This document shows positions 22,696-33,509 of a stretch of 64,000 nucleotides of DNA, one piece after another. The notes beneath the pieces are model-generated. The model did not search any database. It was not told the DNA's origin and worked only from the letters and a program-made list of their open reading frames with translations. Position 1 is the first letter of the stretch. Each line of letters opens with the position of its first letter. Both the position numbers and the translations under genes were made by a program. Source of the DNA: Epiperipatus broadwayi (Eukaryota > Onychophora > Udeonychophora > Euonychophora > Peripatidae); contig JAQFVV010006636.1 of the NCBI GenBank assembly GCA_028023455.1, positions 310,001 through 374,000 of the forward strand. The letters are read 5' to 3'.

Positions 22696-23640
22696 ATTTT
22701 TCTAATAGTAACAATTGAATAATATGCTAATATTCTATATCTTAATTTTATTTGATTCCAATCTTTTTTTAGCCAAAAAAATGTCACTGTTAAAAAATAT
22801 TAAGTAAACCAAAGGCAGCATTTTTAGTTAGTTAGTTGTTTAACAAATTTTTTTAAGATTTAATGTAAATGAAGCAAAAGATTTTAATAGTATATAAATG
22901 TGAGAATTGTACATCGGTCTGAAAGCTTGTCATTTCAAGTTTAATTATAAGCTAACCAAAGCTAAATATAAATATGGTACTATAATATCAACTTTTTTCC
23001 TCTCACTAAATATCACATTTCAAACATGAATTTACATGCTATATTCATATTTTCTTTGTGATTTAAATATTATACCTATGTAGTTAAACATAATACTTTT
23101 TAAAATCGGTGTGAATTTAACATGTGACAGCAGTAGTCAAATGTGTCATGTGACAGAGAAACATTCTTACATTCACCAATTGGACAACAGAGAAAATATA
23201 AATTTTATATATAAGATAATGGAAATGGTTTTATTATTTCAAAATTTATAAGAAGTTTGAGCAATTAAAATACCAGAACTGGAATCGATTTGAGGATCTT
23301 ATATTTTAGTGCTTGATAGGCTATAACGGTACTAAATTATACAGGGTTGTTGTAAAATAATGATATAAACAGATTTAACTATCATAACTTCTTTTAATTG
23401 TGATCATGCTAAAAGCATTATGACAAGAAATATACAGTTTTGTACTTATATTTGGAAAATGTTTTTTACTTCAACAATTGATATATATATTTGGACTTTC
23501 TTATTAAGGACTATCTTTCCATCATGATTGTGAAATGATCTCAAACAAGTGACCTTTATAAAATATTCATTCTCACAAAATCTTCTATGCCATTCTTCCA
23601 TGTGAATTGCTCAACAAAACTGTAAAAATATTTACAAAAT
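22696..23640. other. AT-rich DNA, no feature seen
   Basis: Nothing supported except short runs. Confidence 0.5.
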
Positions 23641-23644
23641 TATT

Positions 23645-24140
23645 AATTTATAAGGGATTCAAACTCAGACTTTCACATGACTCTTGACTCTCCATGCCAT
23701 CATATATTGCTGACTTACCTGATCATGCAGATATGTATATAAATGGATTATTCTCCAGTACTTGAGGGGTTAGAATGGCTAATGCCAACATGGGTAGGAT
23801 GACAATCTTGGCACTAACATCAGCTTTGAATGTTCCATCAGCAGATTGTCAATGAAATGGAAGGTTGAAGAGTTGTGGGTTGAAGTAGTTTGAAGCCTGT
23901 CCTTTAAAGTATGAAGATTGGCTATCTTAATATAAAGCTGAGCACTGATTGTATATATGTGTGTGGGGATAGTAATCTGGACCAACTGATGATTGCTGGA
24001 TTAGCATGAAATATGTATACTGGTGATTATCTATCTTTTCAACATATGTGTGATCAGGTGGGTCAGCAATATGAGATGGCATGGAGAGTCGAGGATCATG
24101 TAAAGGTCTGAGTTTGAATCCCTTATATATTACATTATAT
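23645..24140 (-). repeat. Family B repeat, near full length
   Basis: About 495 bp. On the plus strand it begins with GGGATTCAAACTCAGACTTT (a degenerate B-box-like end). It passes GATCATGCAGATATGTATAT, GGCTAATGCCAACATGGGTA, ATGTTCCATCAGCAGATTGT, GGCTATCTTAATATAAAGC and the hammerhead at 23981-24024. It ends with an inverted version of the opening phrase, GTCTGAGTTTGAATCCCTTA. The two ends are therefore themselves inverted repeats. The minus ORF 23779-23985 is repeat sequence. Confidence 0.83.
23981..24024 (+). ncRNA. Type I hammerhead ribozyme, family B, core intact
   Basis: Stem I is ACCAA (23981-23985) with CTGGT (24020-24024), four pairs and one terminal mismatch. CTGATGA is at 23986-23992. 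Stem II is TGCT with AGCA around loop GGATT. GAAA is at 24008-24011. Stem III is ATATGTAT, nearly self-complementary, with A24019 as the cleavage-site residue. All catalytic core positions are conserved. Confidence 0.68.
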
Positions 24141-24642
24141 ACGCAGGTGTGTGTAAGCCTGTACAGTGTATTAAAATTAGTAATTGTAATAAATTAATAA
24201 ATGCTTGAATATATAAAAACAGAAAAGACTTACATTAGTTTAAATATTTTTATTCTAGCTTAGTGCTTTCTATACTTCCGGTATCATAATCACAGCTTTA
24301 TAAATTAATTTAGTTAAAATCTAATATCTGTATTTGTTTATTGTTTGAGATTTGTATGAAACTGAATTTGTTTTTCTTCTGATAATTCAGTGTAACATTT
24401 TCAGAATTTCTAACGTATTATTAGCTTAATAACCACCTCATCTATAAAATCTACATAAATGACATATGGTGTATTTGTTATTATTTCTATAAATTTTAAT
24501 TTCAATACGGAAATACTTATCTTAAAGCAATTGAAAAAAAAATATTGGAACGTGCTTAAATTAATACGTATTATTATTGTTAATTTTAATAATAATATCA
24601 TGATAATAATATCATGCAGAAAGAAGTTTGCTATTAACTGAA
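24141..24642. other. AT-rich DNA, no feature seen
   Basis: Overlapping short ORFs on both strands (24410-24641) reflect low complexity, not genes. Confidence 0.5.
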
Positions 24643-25066
24643 AGGAGACCCTTTGATTCCTCTTAGAGGCCTTAAAGGAACCGAGCAGGGCAAATTCCTA
24701 ATGTCCACTCCATACGTTCTTGTCGTTGCAGCTGTTATTACTATGTGATTATTCATATAGTATACGAACATGGATGGGCTGCTCACCAACACGCATTAGC
24801 CAGCGTGGTGAGTTTATTGGCTTTTTACCTCTGAGTTTACAATCAAGAAACACCATGGTCTTTCTTCTCAGTGCCTGATAAGGCAGAAGAAATATTTGTG
24901 TAAATGATAAATATTTTTCCAATACATATAAACAATTATGACAGACAAAAATAAAGCATGGCTCGTATTCCCAGGAGGCTGTAAAGTTACTAACCAAGGC
25001 AGCGGTTGGTGGCCGAAGGCGGAGGGTGCTAAGAATCCCCTGATTGCGAACCCAGGCTGCCATTTG

Positions 25067-26142
25067 ATGATGACTTTTTATTTAGGTACTTACAACTGCA
25101 GATCACATTCAAGTGGAGGAAGATTGCAAGAATTAGGAGAAGAACTGTCTTATATTAAATGGGACATTATTGGACTTTGTGAAGTTAGAAGAAAAGGAGA
25201 AGAAACAATTGATTTAAAAAGTGGACATATACTCTATTATAAAGGCACACATATTGGAAATACAAGTGGAGTAGGATTCATTATAAATAAAAAGTGGAAG
25301 AACAATATTGTGGAGATTGATGGGGTATCGGACAGAGTGGCAAGATTAGTTATACAACTTAATAGCAGATACCAAATGCAGATAATTCAGGTTTATGCCC
25401 CAACAAGTTCTCATAGTGATGAAGTAGTAGAAGATTTTTATATGGATGTACAAAAGGCTTTTGATCAGAGTAAACAACATTTTAAAATTGTTATGGGAGA
25501 CTTTAATGCTAGAATTGGTAGACAAATGAAAGATGAAATTGCTGTAGGTAATTTTGGTTATGGTAATAGAAATGAGAGAGGACATAGACTTGTGGAGTTT
25601 GCAGAAAAATAAAAACTTTATATTATGAATTCATTTTTTGAGAAAAATGTTAAAAGGAAATGGACATGGAAGCATCCAAATGAAGGTACAGCAGAATTGG
25701 ATTATATTTTGACTAACAGAAAATATATATTTCAAGATTGTAATGTTCTTAATAAATTTAACACAGGAAGTGATCATCGATTAGTAAGGTGTAAGTTACG
25801 TGTTAATGTAAAACTAGAGAGACAAAAATTATTAAGAAAAATAATATTTACAGTTGATATTCCTAATCTTCAGAAACATTCTAATGAATTTAAATTAGAA
25901 CTTACAAATAGGTTTCAAGTGTTAGGAGATTTTGAACATGATTCAGATTTGAATGAAATTAATATGAAAATAACTGACACACTTTTAAAAACTGCAACAA
26001 ACATAGCTGGTAGAAAAAAGCAGCAATTGACTAATAAAATTTCTACTGAGACTAGAGAATTTATGAAGAAAAGAAGGAATATGAAGATATACAAAAATGA
26101 TGTATTAAAAAGAATTGAATATCTCAAATTTTGTAAAATGGT
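25067..26142 (+). pseudogene. RTE LINE ORF, endonuclease part, interrupted by a stop
   Basis: Apurinic/apyrimidinic-type endonuclease domain that nicks target DNA. I chose the ATG near 25067 because GTYNCRS, the first strand of the domain, follows at once; an in-frame ATG exists at 24938. Visible motifs are TYNCRS, the catalytic glutamate in LCEVRRKG, VYAPTS, MGDFNARIG (Asp and Asn), ELDYIL and the final GSDHRLVR. An in-frame TAA at 25610-25612 sits between RLVEFAEK and KLYIMNSFF, a one-base change from a sense codon. The frame then continues from 25613 through the end of the endonuclease and the linker to about 26140, where a small indel shifts it into the next frame. The endonuclease is therefore split between MGDFNARIG and ELDYIL. 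Confidence 0.85.
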
Positions 26143-27855
26143 ATGGAAAAGTATAACTGTGAAATAGCAAGGAAAGCTGTAGAAGAAAATAAAAGTCTCA
26201 AAAATGTTAAACAAAATTTTGGTATTGGTAGGAAATTTCTATCTGCAATAAGAAAAAAAGATGGAATTATTACTAAAAAGAGAGATGACATCATGAAATT
26301 GGTAGAAGATTTTTATCAAGAATTATATAGTAATAAAGAACAAGTACCTCCTATATCTATTACATCTTCCGAATTGCCCAGAATTTTAAATGAAGAAGTG
26401 AGACATGCAATTAAGTGTATGAAAAAAGGAAAGGTATCAGGAAATGATGGAATTATAATTGATATAGTAAAAGAAGCAGGTGAAGAATTAGAAACAATTA
26501 TAGCAAAGTTATATACCAAATGTCTAAATGATAAAGATGTACCGGAAGATTGGAAGAATGCAGTAATAATATTAATATTTAAAAAAGGTGATAAAGAAGA
26601 TATTAGAAATTACAGACCTATCAGCCTTTTATCAGTTTTATATAAAATTTTTACCAAGATAATTACAACTCGTCTACAGAGAACTTTGGATTTCCACCAA
26701 CCAAGAGAACAAGCTGGATTTAAAAGTGGTTTTAGTACAATAGATCATATCCAGGTATTGAGAGAAGTCATAGAAAGGACAAATGAATATGAGTTGTCAT
26801 TATGTTTTGGATTTGTAGATTATGAAAAGGCATTCGATTCTATACACATTTCTTCAGTGATTAAAGCATTGGATCATCAAGGTATAGATCCAGGATATTG
26901 TCATATTTTAAAGAATATTTATAAAAATGCAACAGCAACAATTAGATTACATAATGATACTGGAAAAATCAACATTGAGAAAGGTGTAAGACAAGGTGAC
27001 TCCATATCTCCAAAACTCTTTACAGCAGTGCTGCACGAAGTATTTTGTGGATTAAAATGGGAAACTAAAGGAGTGAAAGTAAATGGAGAGTATTTAAGTC
27101 ATTTAGATTTCGCAGATGATGTAGTTATTTTTGCAAATAATGCTTCAGAGCTTCAGGAAATGTTGCAGGAGTTATCAGATGAAAGTAGAAAAGTAGGACT
27201 AAAGATAAATGTTAAAAAGACTAAAGTAATGTTTAATCGATTTGCTCAAAATATGAAAATAAAGATTGATTATGAAGAATTAGAAGAAGTTAACAGTTAC
27301 AAATACCTTGGTCAGATTATTAATACAGATGGAAACATAATGGAGGAAATTAATCATAGAATTAAACTTGGTTGGAGTGCTTTTGGTAGAAATAACTTGA
27401 TACTAAAAGGAAATATGCCTATGTGTTTGAAAAGGATGGTTTTTAACAAATGTGTTTTACCAGTTCTTACTTATGGATCTGAGACTTGGACACTTAATAG
27501 AAGAGCAATACAGAGACTTCAGACCACTCAAAGGAGTATGGAGAGATGTATGTTGGGAGTAACAAGAATAGATCGAAAACGCAATGTATGGGTAAGACAA
27601 CAAACAGGTGTTACTGACCTTATTGAAAAAATTAAAAGATTGAAATGGAGTTGGGCTGGACATATTGCTAGAAGAGATGATAATAGATGGACAATTGAAA
27701 TTTTAAACTGGATTCCAAGAGATTGTAAAAGACCCAGAAGGAGACCACATGTAAGATGGATGGATGAAATAAGAAAATGTGTAGGGGTGATGTGGAGAAG
27801 AGAAGCTAAAGATCGGAGAAGATGGATTAAACTTGGAGAGACCTTCATCCTGTAG
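26143..27855 (+). CDS. RTE LINE reverse transcriptase, C-terminal part
   Basis: 570 codons without a stop. It starts in a new frame at MEKYNCEIARKA, which is the continuation of the linker ending at about 26140, so the ATG is not a true start. It is the reverse transcriptase used for target-primed reverse transcription. Motifs: IDIVKEAGEELE, DWKNAVIILIFKKGDKEDIR, NYRPISLLSVLYKIF, REQAGFKSGFSTIDHI, FVDYEKAFDSI (palm A, Asp), GVRQGDSISPKLFT, HLDFADDVVIFAN (palm C, FADD), and the C-terminal segments GSETWTLNRR, LKWSWAGHIARR and DCKRPRRRPHVRWMDEI. All catalytic aspartates are present. With only the upstream stop and frameshift damaging it, this is a recent insertion. Confidence 0.9.
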   Translation: MEKYNCEIARKAVEENKSLKNVKQNFGIGRKFLSAIRKKDGIITKKRDDIMKLVEDFYQELYSNKEQVPPISITSSELPRILNEEVRHAIKCMKKGKVSGNDGIIIDIVKEAGEELETIIAKLYTKCLNDKDVPEDWKNAVIILIFKKGDKEDIRNYRPISLLSVLYKIFTKIITTRLQRTLDFHQPREQAGFKSGFSTIDHIQVLREVIERTNEYELSLCFGFVDYEKAFDSIHISSVIKALDHQGIDPGYCHILKNIYKNATATIRLHNDTGKINIEKGVRQGDSISPKLFTAVLHEVFCGLKWETKGVKVNGEYLSHLDFADDVVIFANNASELQEMLQELSDESRKVGLKINVKKTKVMFNRFAQNMKIKIDYEELEEVNSYKYLGQIINTDGNIMEEINHRIKLGWSAFGRNNLILKGNMPMCLKRMVFNKCVLPVLTYGSETWTLNRRAIQRLQTTQRSMERCMLGVTRIDRKRNVWVRQQTGVTDLIEKIKRLKWSWAGHIARRDDNRWTIEILNWIPRDCKRPRRRPHVRWMDEIRKCVGVMWRREAKDRRRWIKLGETFIL

Positions 27856-28079
27856 TGGATTGATAATGGTTGATGATGATGATAATGATGAATATTAAAA
27901 TACTCTTACTTGTATTTTGTCAAAAATTATGCAGAAGTTAATGAAACTCGTATTTAAATTAAAAAGTTTCAAATCTTTAATTATAGAAGTAATGATTATA
28001 GAGGCAAATACCTTTTCATAATCTACAAATCTAATCCTTAATATTTAAATACATGTATATTATCTATACTAAACTTAAT

Positions 28080-28470
28080 CTAATTATAAGGGACTTGAAA
28101 TTCTTTCAAACTCCCCACAGCTATTCAATCCATTTTATACAAGTGATATATATGACCACATATATGTAAAAAGATAAATGAACTTCAATGTATGCATTTT
28201 GTGCTGAACCAGCACTCATCAGTAGGTCCAGATCACCATATCTTACACATATATGCAATCAGCACTCAGTTTATATTAAGATAGCAAATCTTCAAACTTT
28301 AGTGGACAAGCTTCAATCTTCTACATTCTCCAAGTATTCAGCCAGCCATATCATTGAATATCTGAGGATGAAATCCTCAAAACCCCTTATTGATACCAAT
28401 GTTATTATCATACCCAAGTTGACCTTAAATCAATCTGAACTCTCACACATAGGATTTTAATATGTCCAAT
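28080..28470 (+). repeat. Family B repeat
   Basis: Matches family B in the orientation with its hammerhead on the minus strand: GGGACTTGAAATTCTTTC, ACATATATGTAAAAAGAT, GAACCAGCACTCATCAGTAG, ATTAAGATAGCAAATCTTC and CATTGAATATCTGAGGATG. The ribozyme keeps CTGATGA and a five-pair stem II (GTGCT with AGCAC), but GAAA reads AAAA, so G12 is lost. The ORF 28188-28460 is repeat sequence. Confidence 0.8.
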
Positions 28471-28489
28471 TAATTATACATAAGAGGAA

Positions 28490-28613
28490 TGGTTGAAATA
28501 CAAGCTCAATATGTAATATTTAAATACATGTATATTGTCTATAGTAAGCTTAATGTTATTACAAAGGACTTAAACTTAGACTTTCAAACTCTCCACAACT
28601 ATCCAATCTATCT

Positions 28614-28647
<34 letters not shown>

Positions 28648-28920
28648 GAATGGATCAATGATCTCCAATATATGTATTTCATGCTGAACCAGCACTAACC
28701 AGTTTGAATATTTGCTATCTTAATATAAACCTGAACATTAATTGTATATATGTGTGGGAGATGGTCATCTGGACTAACTGTTGAATGCTAGCTGAGCACA
28801 ACATATGTATATTGGAGATCATTAATCTTTTTCACATGTATGTTATGGACATTTATATCAGTTGTATAAGATAAATTGGATAGATATGGGAAGTCTGAGT
28901 TCAAATCCCTTATAATTAAA
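28490..28920. repeat. Family B inverted pair, deleted at the tip
   Basis: The left arm at about 28500-28700 ends at ACCAGCACTAACCAG. The right arm starts at about 28700 with TTTGAATATTTGCTATCTTA and runs back to GTCTGAGTTCAAATCCCTTA. Both hammerheads are degenerate (CTGGTTA on the left, CTGTTGA on the right). The left arm contains an (AT)n(GT)n run at 28615-28645. Confidence 0.75.
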
Positions 28921-29526
28921 TCTAATCTTTGTAATTCATTATTTTTTATAATATTTCATAAAGTAGCATATAATATAATATACTATAAACTAGTTACATC
29001 TACTTTTAGTCTGGACTCCAAAATGATCTGCTGAGAATTTGGAATAATTCTAGTAAATATTTTATATAGTACAATCAAAAATTACAGATCAATAATTTAT
29101 TGTATCTTTTTTATTGTCTGCCATAATATTCAATGTGAATTATTACATTTTTTTCATTCATATAGCCTTTTGTTTCTATTATGTTATTAGTTCCTTATAA
29201 TACTTCCTACATAATTTCTGAAGGTGTTAATTTTCTGAATAATTATATATTTTTTTTTTATTGAAATAATTTTTTCCCAACTTCAAAATGTTTTTTACAC
29301 GGTTAGGACTTTTACTCTAGTCTATAGCTTTACTACATAACAGTTTTAGTAGACGATCCTCGATTTTCTTTGTATTATTATATTTAAAGTTTAGATTTAT
29401 TTCTCACTTTAATAAAAATGTTTTTAAAAATGAGTATTTGTCTAAATTTGAGGTCTTATAATATCAAGCAAGTCAAATTTCAATATTGTCTCCTATTAAC
29501 TTTTGTTTTGTAGATGTTTATACTTT
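28921..29526. other. AT-rich DNA, no feature seen
   Basis: No signal supported. Confidence 0.5.
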
Positions 29527-29638
29527 TTTTTTTCTCATGTGTCATAGCACCAGCCGGGAATCGAACCCGCTATACCGGGACAACTGCTTGTAAAGCGTAA
29601 AGCTGCTGTCGCTGACCTCTCGACGACCAATGCTTGAC
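29527..29638 (-). repeat. tRNA-derived SINE with perfect 13-bp target duplication
   Basis: The minus strand carries a type-II tRNA-like module (29547-29633): acceptor half GCATTGG, GTCGAGAGGTCAGCG D arm, duplicated anticodon region (GCTTTACGCTTTACAAGC), B box GGGTTCGATTCCC and a 3' acceptor half. These are followed by TATGACACATG and a run of A. Flanks ATGTTTATACTTT at 29514-29526 and 29639-29651 are identical, proving insertion by target-primed reverse transcription. There is almost no body between the tRNA part and the tail. Confidence 0.88.
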
Positions 29639-29956
29639 ATGTTTATACTTTATTAAGCGATTTAGATTTTTCTATGCCTGAAATTTTCTAAAATAATTCA
29701 TAATATACAATTCCTATTGTTCCGAAAATTTCTCAAGTTTATATTTCGTAGTATTTCTGTTTTTTTAATTCATATTTATCAAACTTTATATAAGTTCTCT
29801 CTTGACAATTTTAAAGTGTTGTTCTACTTATCGTTCAAACACTTTATTTATTCTTTATGAAGTGCACCAACACACACGCACATTATATACGTAATAATAT
29901 TAGAATTCAATGTCTGTAGTTTTTCAAATTAATATAGGTAATCTTGTAATTGAATA

Positions 29957-30012
29957 TAACAGCTTCTGTAAGCATAAAGAACGGTGATCATGTTATGTTT
30001 AGAGGTTTAATT
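29957..30012 (+). repeat. Family A terminal fragment
   Basis: GCTTCTGTAAGCATAAAGAA followed by CGGTGATCATGTTATG and TTTAGAGGTTTA match the right end of family A. The rest is absent. Confidence 0.65.
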
Positions 30013-31054
30013 AATATTGAAGATGGATAGATCGATTAGTCCTATCTTCCTCACCAATAATAATAGCCTTATTATATTACAATCATTTTCTTTTCTATTT
30101 TTCTTATCAGACATTGAAACCCATCTCATTCAACCATGTTAACCTATCTATAGTAAGCCGATAAATTATTCACTTTAACTTGAAGTTCTCAGAGCAGATA
30201 AATTAGCATTACAATAATATTTAAATTGACAGAATAATACATATCTAGATTTTTGAATATTGTTAATTTTCATTAATTTTCCAAGAATATCTGCATCTGG
30301 TTTGAAATAAATAATTTAAATATAGTTCTCTATTTTATTTCCATTTTTTGTAATAAAATGACTAAAATGTCCAGGAATTTAAACGTTTGATTTATTGCTT
30401 CTAGAGAGTAAAAAAAAAAAACGAATGGCTTCTTATGTTTCTATTTTTTGCAGCTTCAGTATTAATAACGTGAATTTCTTTGACAATACTGTCTTAATAA
30501 ATTGTTTCAAAAAAAAATTAAAACGATATTTAAATTTTTCAGGGCGTGTCGCAGCATCTACATATAAACAACATCTTAGGGATGGCCGCATTATCAAGTA
30601 GGAAAATAAATCCGAAGTTGAAAGTTAGAAATATCATTATACACAAAATCATTAATAAAAAATTAAAATTAAAGTAAATATAGAAATAAATTATATATCT
30701 AAAACCTCAACTGTCAAAAAACTGAAATAGTAAATACTCAACGCGGCCATAGAAATAAATATTTTATTTTAAAACATTTCAACTTATAGTCAGTAACAGC
30801 ACTGTGAATTCTATCCTCTTATGATCGTATATGTAATATATGCTTGAGGGTATAGTTTTTCCTCAGTAAAAACATTATGCTCAATAAATAATATTCAGAG
30901 GTATTTTCTCCTAAAGTAAACACTGTTATATTATTTTTTTTACAGTAGAACAAACAAAATAAGCAAAAATAAAAATTCATGACCCAATAATTGAATTCAC
31001 ATTATCTAAAGTTTTGACCATTAAGATGTATAGGTGTAATATAAAGTCAGAATT
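30013..31054. other. AT-rich DNA, no feature seen
   Basis: The ORF 30395-30601 begins in a poly-A run and has no recognisable motif. Confidence 0.45.
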
Positions 31055-31230
31055 ATATAAGAGATTTGAACACAGATTTTCAAGTTCCCTTCAGCCCTTC
31101 GCTCTATACCATACACCGATACACATGGCCACACACATCTGAAAAGGATATGAATGTCGGTTGTATGAAATAGAGCTAATACCTAAAGGAAGTTTGAAAG
31201 TCTGTGTTCAAATGCTTTATATAATACATC
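31055..31230. repeat. Short family B-like remnant
   Basis: Opens with GATTTGAACACAGATTTTCA and closes with the inverse TTGAAAGTCTGTGTTCAAAT, as the two ends of family B do. About 130 bp lie between, including ACACATGGCCACACACATC. The body with the hammerhead is deleted. Confidence 0.6.
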
Positions 31231-31555
31231 CAAAACTCCAAGTATATAAATTATATTTGTATCTAATCAAATATTAATATAAAAATGACTAACTTTCATA
31301 AATCATACTAGCATCAAATATTTTATTGATAATTATAATAACAATATTCATAAAATAAACTATTTTCTTTAATAGTAAATTTGCTATGAGTTTTATTACA
31401 TTTAAACACGTACATAAACAGATTTGAAAAGCTTTTATTTATTTTTTTACTTAGCAGCACAAAATATAAAATATTAAATATCAAAGATGTCAAAACATTA
31501 TCAATTTTCCCATTACCTTTATAGCTGAAATACACAGGTTCCCTTATTAAATAAA

Positions 31556-31582
31556 GGGGGGGCCCCCCCCCCCCCCCCTCCC
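31556..31582. repeat. G7-C16 homopolymer junction
   Basis: Seven G (31556-31562) run directly into sixteen C (31563-31578), then T and CCC. This is extreme in such AT-rich DNA. It may be a real hairpin or quadruplex-forming tract, or an assembly or polymerase-slippage artefact. Confidence 0.9.
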
Positions 31583-31703
31583 AAAAAAGTCCATTACCTT
31601 TTATAAAACAGGCAAAACTTTCCATACAGTGGAAGCCTGAGTAATCAATGGATGCCAGAAGGTTTGTGCATAAAATCACTACCTAGTGCCTACTCATCCA
31701 ATA

Positions 31704-31744
31704 TTCCAGACTAGTTTCTAGTTTGTCGCTTTCATCAGTGAGGA
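31704..31744 (-). ncRNA. Type I hammerhead ribozyme, family A, minus strand
   Basis: CTGATGA is the complement of 31732-31738 and GAAA the complement of 31715-31718. CTAGTC gives the self-complementary stem III and the GUC site. Stem I is shortened by loss of G residues on the 3' side (TGGAA against TCCTCA). Stem II is reduced to about two pairs. Core intact, stems weak. Confidence 0.5.
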
Positions 31745-31949
31745 GCCTTGGATCTGAGAGCACTCATAGTTTTGTAGTTAAGTAGAGATAAAAGGTGGAT
31801 GCTGGAGGGTTGCATTAGATCCTAAGTTCAGTGAGAACCCTTGGATCTGAGAGTACTCATAGTTTTGTAATTAAGTAGAGATAAAAGGTGGATGCTGGAG
31901 GGTTGCATTAGATCCTAATATATAAGTGCAGTGCTCCCAGATCCAAGAC

Positions 31950-31990
31950 TGCTCACTGAGGAAAGACACAAGCTAGAAACTAGTCTGGGA
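31950..31990 (+). ncRNA. Type I hammerhead ribozyme, family A, plus strand
   Basis: CTGAGGA at 31956-31962 (CUGANGA with N = G) and GAAA at 31976-31979 are intact, and GUC ends at 31985. Stem I has four pairs (CTCA-side 31952-31955 with TGGG 31986-31989). Stem II has two clear pairs and one mismatch. Confidence 0.5.
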
Positions 31991-32105
31991 ATATTGGATG
32001 AGTAGGTCTTGGATGAGGGACACTACCATATGTAGAGTTTTGCCTGTTTTAATAACAGTTATGAGCAAGCATAAAAAATGGTGATCATGTGATGTTTAAT
32101 GGTTT

Positions 32106-33095
32106 ATTTCCTTTTTGATAACTGTTTCTTTTTCTGCGGTTTTTTTTTTGTATGATCAAAATATATATCATTATTTTCAACCAATATCAATCCACTGCAC
32201 GATTAAGGTCTTTCCAAGTTCAATCCATCTTCTTCATGCAAATATCTATATCAGAAAGAACAAAGCAACAAACAAACAATGTTTATAATAAAGTTTATGA
32301 TGATGTCAATGATTGGTAGACTTGATTTTGCAGTTTCATGATGTGGACAATTGGCATAAGGGCATTTGAATTACGTTCCCTCCCATACCATAAAATTATT
32401 AAATAATTGCAGTGAGAAAGTTTATAAGAGATTTAATCAACATTTTAATCACAAAGTAATGCAGACAAAATGATTATAGCTTACAGTTATTAAATTACAA
32501 GTTTTAATTCCTTTTTCTTTTTTTTTTACATGAAAATTAATTTAAACAGACAACTATTAACTAGCTCAAAGCTTAATTATGTATGTAATTGGATACAAAA
32601 AGGTCTCTTCCTTTTCCACTAATTTATCAATAGTGAGCTTTAAATAGTTTATAAAATAAAGTCTATCAATCAATTTATCAAATCATATTTTTTAATAATA
32701 GTTAGCCTTTCATTATGTGAATGAGTTATAAAATCTCTTGAAATTTTTTTTTAGAGTTTTAAAAAAAGTCATTATTTTGCTCACTCATTACTGTATTGCT
32801 TATTATCTTTATTAATTTTATTTTAATTGCAGCAGATATTAAACAGTTCATGATAAAATGAATTAAAAGCAGAAGCCTATTACATTTATCTTTAATTTAG
32901 CAGTAGGTATTTAGTCATAGAATAAAAAGTAAGAGAATATGCCACATAGAGAGCACTCAACAGTTTAAATCCGCACCCTTGCATGTTAAACATATACTTA
33001 TATGGTTTTGATTTCAAGTAACCTAAAGAGAAAAATCACATATAAATACTTGAGGGGGAATCATTAGTGTTCAGTAGCACAACTGACTTGAGGAA
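32106..33095. other. AT-rich DNA, no feature seen
   Basis: The phrase CAATCCACTGCACGATTAAG, GTCTTTCCAAGTTCAATCCA at about 32190-32230 resembles the reverse complement of an RTE 3' end (compare 27815-27860), so a very short LINE remnant is possible. Nothing else supported. Confidence 0.35.
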
Positions 33096-33103
33096 ACACC
33101 CAT

Positions 33104-33211
33104 TTATTTTTAAGTGTCATAGCATCGGCCGGGATGCGAACCCGCAACCCGGCAACTGCCTGCAAGTGCAAGGCAGTCGCGCTGACCTCTCGACCACCAA
33201 TGCAAGACTAG
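33104..33211 (-). repeat. tRNA-derived SINE, best-preserved copy
   Basis: The tRNA-like part, 33122-33203, folds almost like a real type-II tRNA. The acceptor halves GCATTGG and CCGATGC pair at all seven positions. The D arm is GGTCGAGAGGTCAGCG. The anticodon arm is CTGCC, TTGCACT, TGCAG (loop triplet GCA). A long variable arm and the B-box loop GGGTTCGCATCCC follow, then TATGACACTT and A-rich sequence. The short flank ACCCATTT occurs on both sides. I regard it as a retroposed SINE, because three similar copies with tails occur nearby. Confidence 0.85.
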
Positions 33212-33509
33212 ACCCATTTTTAATGGGAAATTGTGTATAATTTTTATAATTGAAAGTCTATATAAAAATAGAAAAATTTCAAATAATATTTATTTATTTT
33301 AAGCTATTTTAGTAAATACAAAGTTGAAAAAAATAATAATTAGAGATCAGAAAAATGTAGTTTCCTATGAAATTTTTAACTTATCGAAATGAACAGTCAT
33401 CATGTTTTACCTATTCCAATCCAGCTAAGAAGTGACTGTGGGCGCTTGTATGTATTTAAAATCTGAAGGCGGGTGAATATTTGATGCGTTTTACATTTGG
33501 TATGTGTGT

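Larger units (their letters stand above)
24643..27895 (+). mobile_element. RTE-type LINE retrotransposon, nearly full length
   Basis: A non-LTR retrotransposon with a GC-richer 5' leader (about 24643-25060, including AAGGCAGCGGTTGGTGGCCG), then an apurinic endonuclease plus reverse transcriptase ORF, then a very short 3' end made of TGATGATGATGATAATGATG repeats typical of RTE elements. Length and order match a complete element. The ORF is broken once by a stop and once by a frameshift. I could not find clear target duplications. A 3' fragment of a related element lies at 33510-33812. Confidence 0.88.
31605..32105. repeat. Family A long copy with internal duplication and two hammerheads
   Basis: The left arm (31610-31760) carries a hammerhead on the minus strand and the right arm (31920-32100) one on the plus strand. 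Between them the block GAGATAAAAGGTGGATGCTG, GAGGGTTGCATTAGATCCTA occurs twice, at about 31783-31834 and 31868-31919. The right end shows TTTTAATAACAGTTATGAGC and ATGGTGATCATGTGATG. This copy shows sequence between the two half-units that shorter copies lack. Confidence 0.86.

Noticed and set aside
25346-25585. Antisense ORFs over the LINE, the PLEs and the 13.9-15.6 kb pseudogene
   Set aside because: They mirror the coding strand, have no family signal and are shadows.
33122-33203. Functional tRNA gene
   Set aside because: The fold is good, but the variable arm and anticodon arm are irregular, a tail follows, and three sibling copies with target duplications show it is a SINE.
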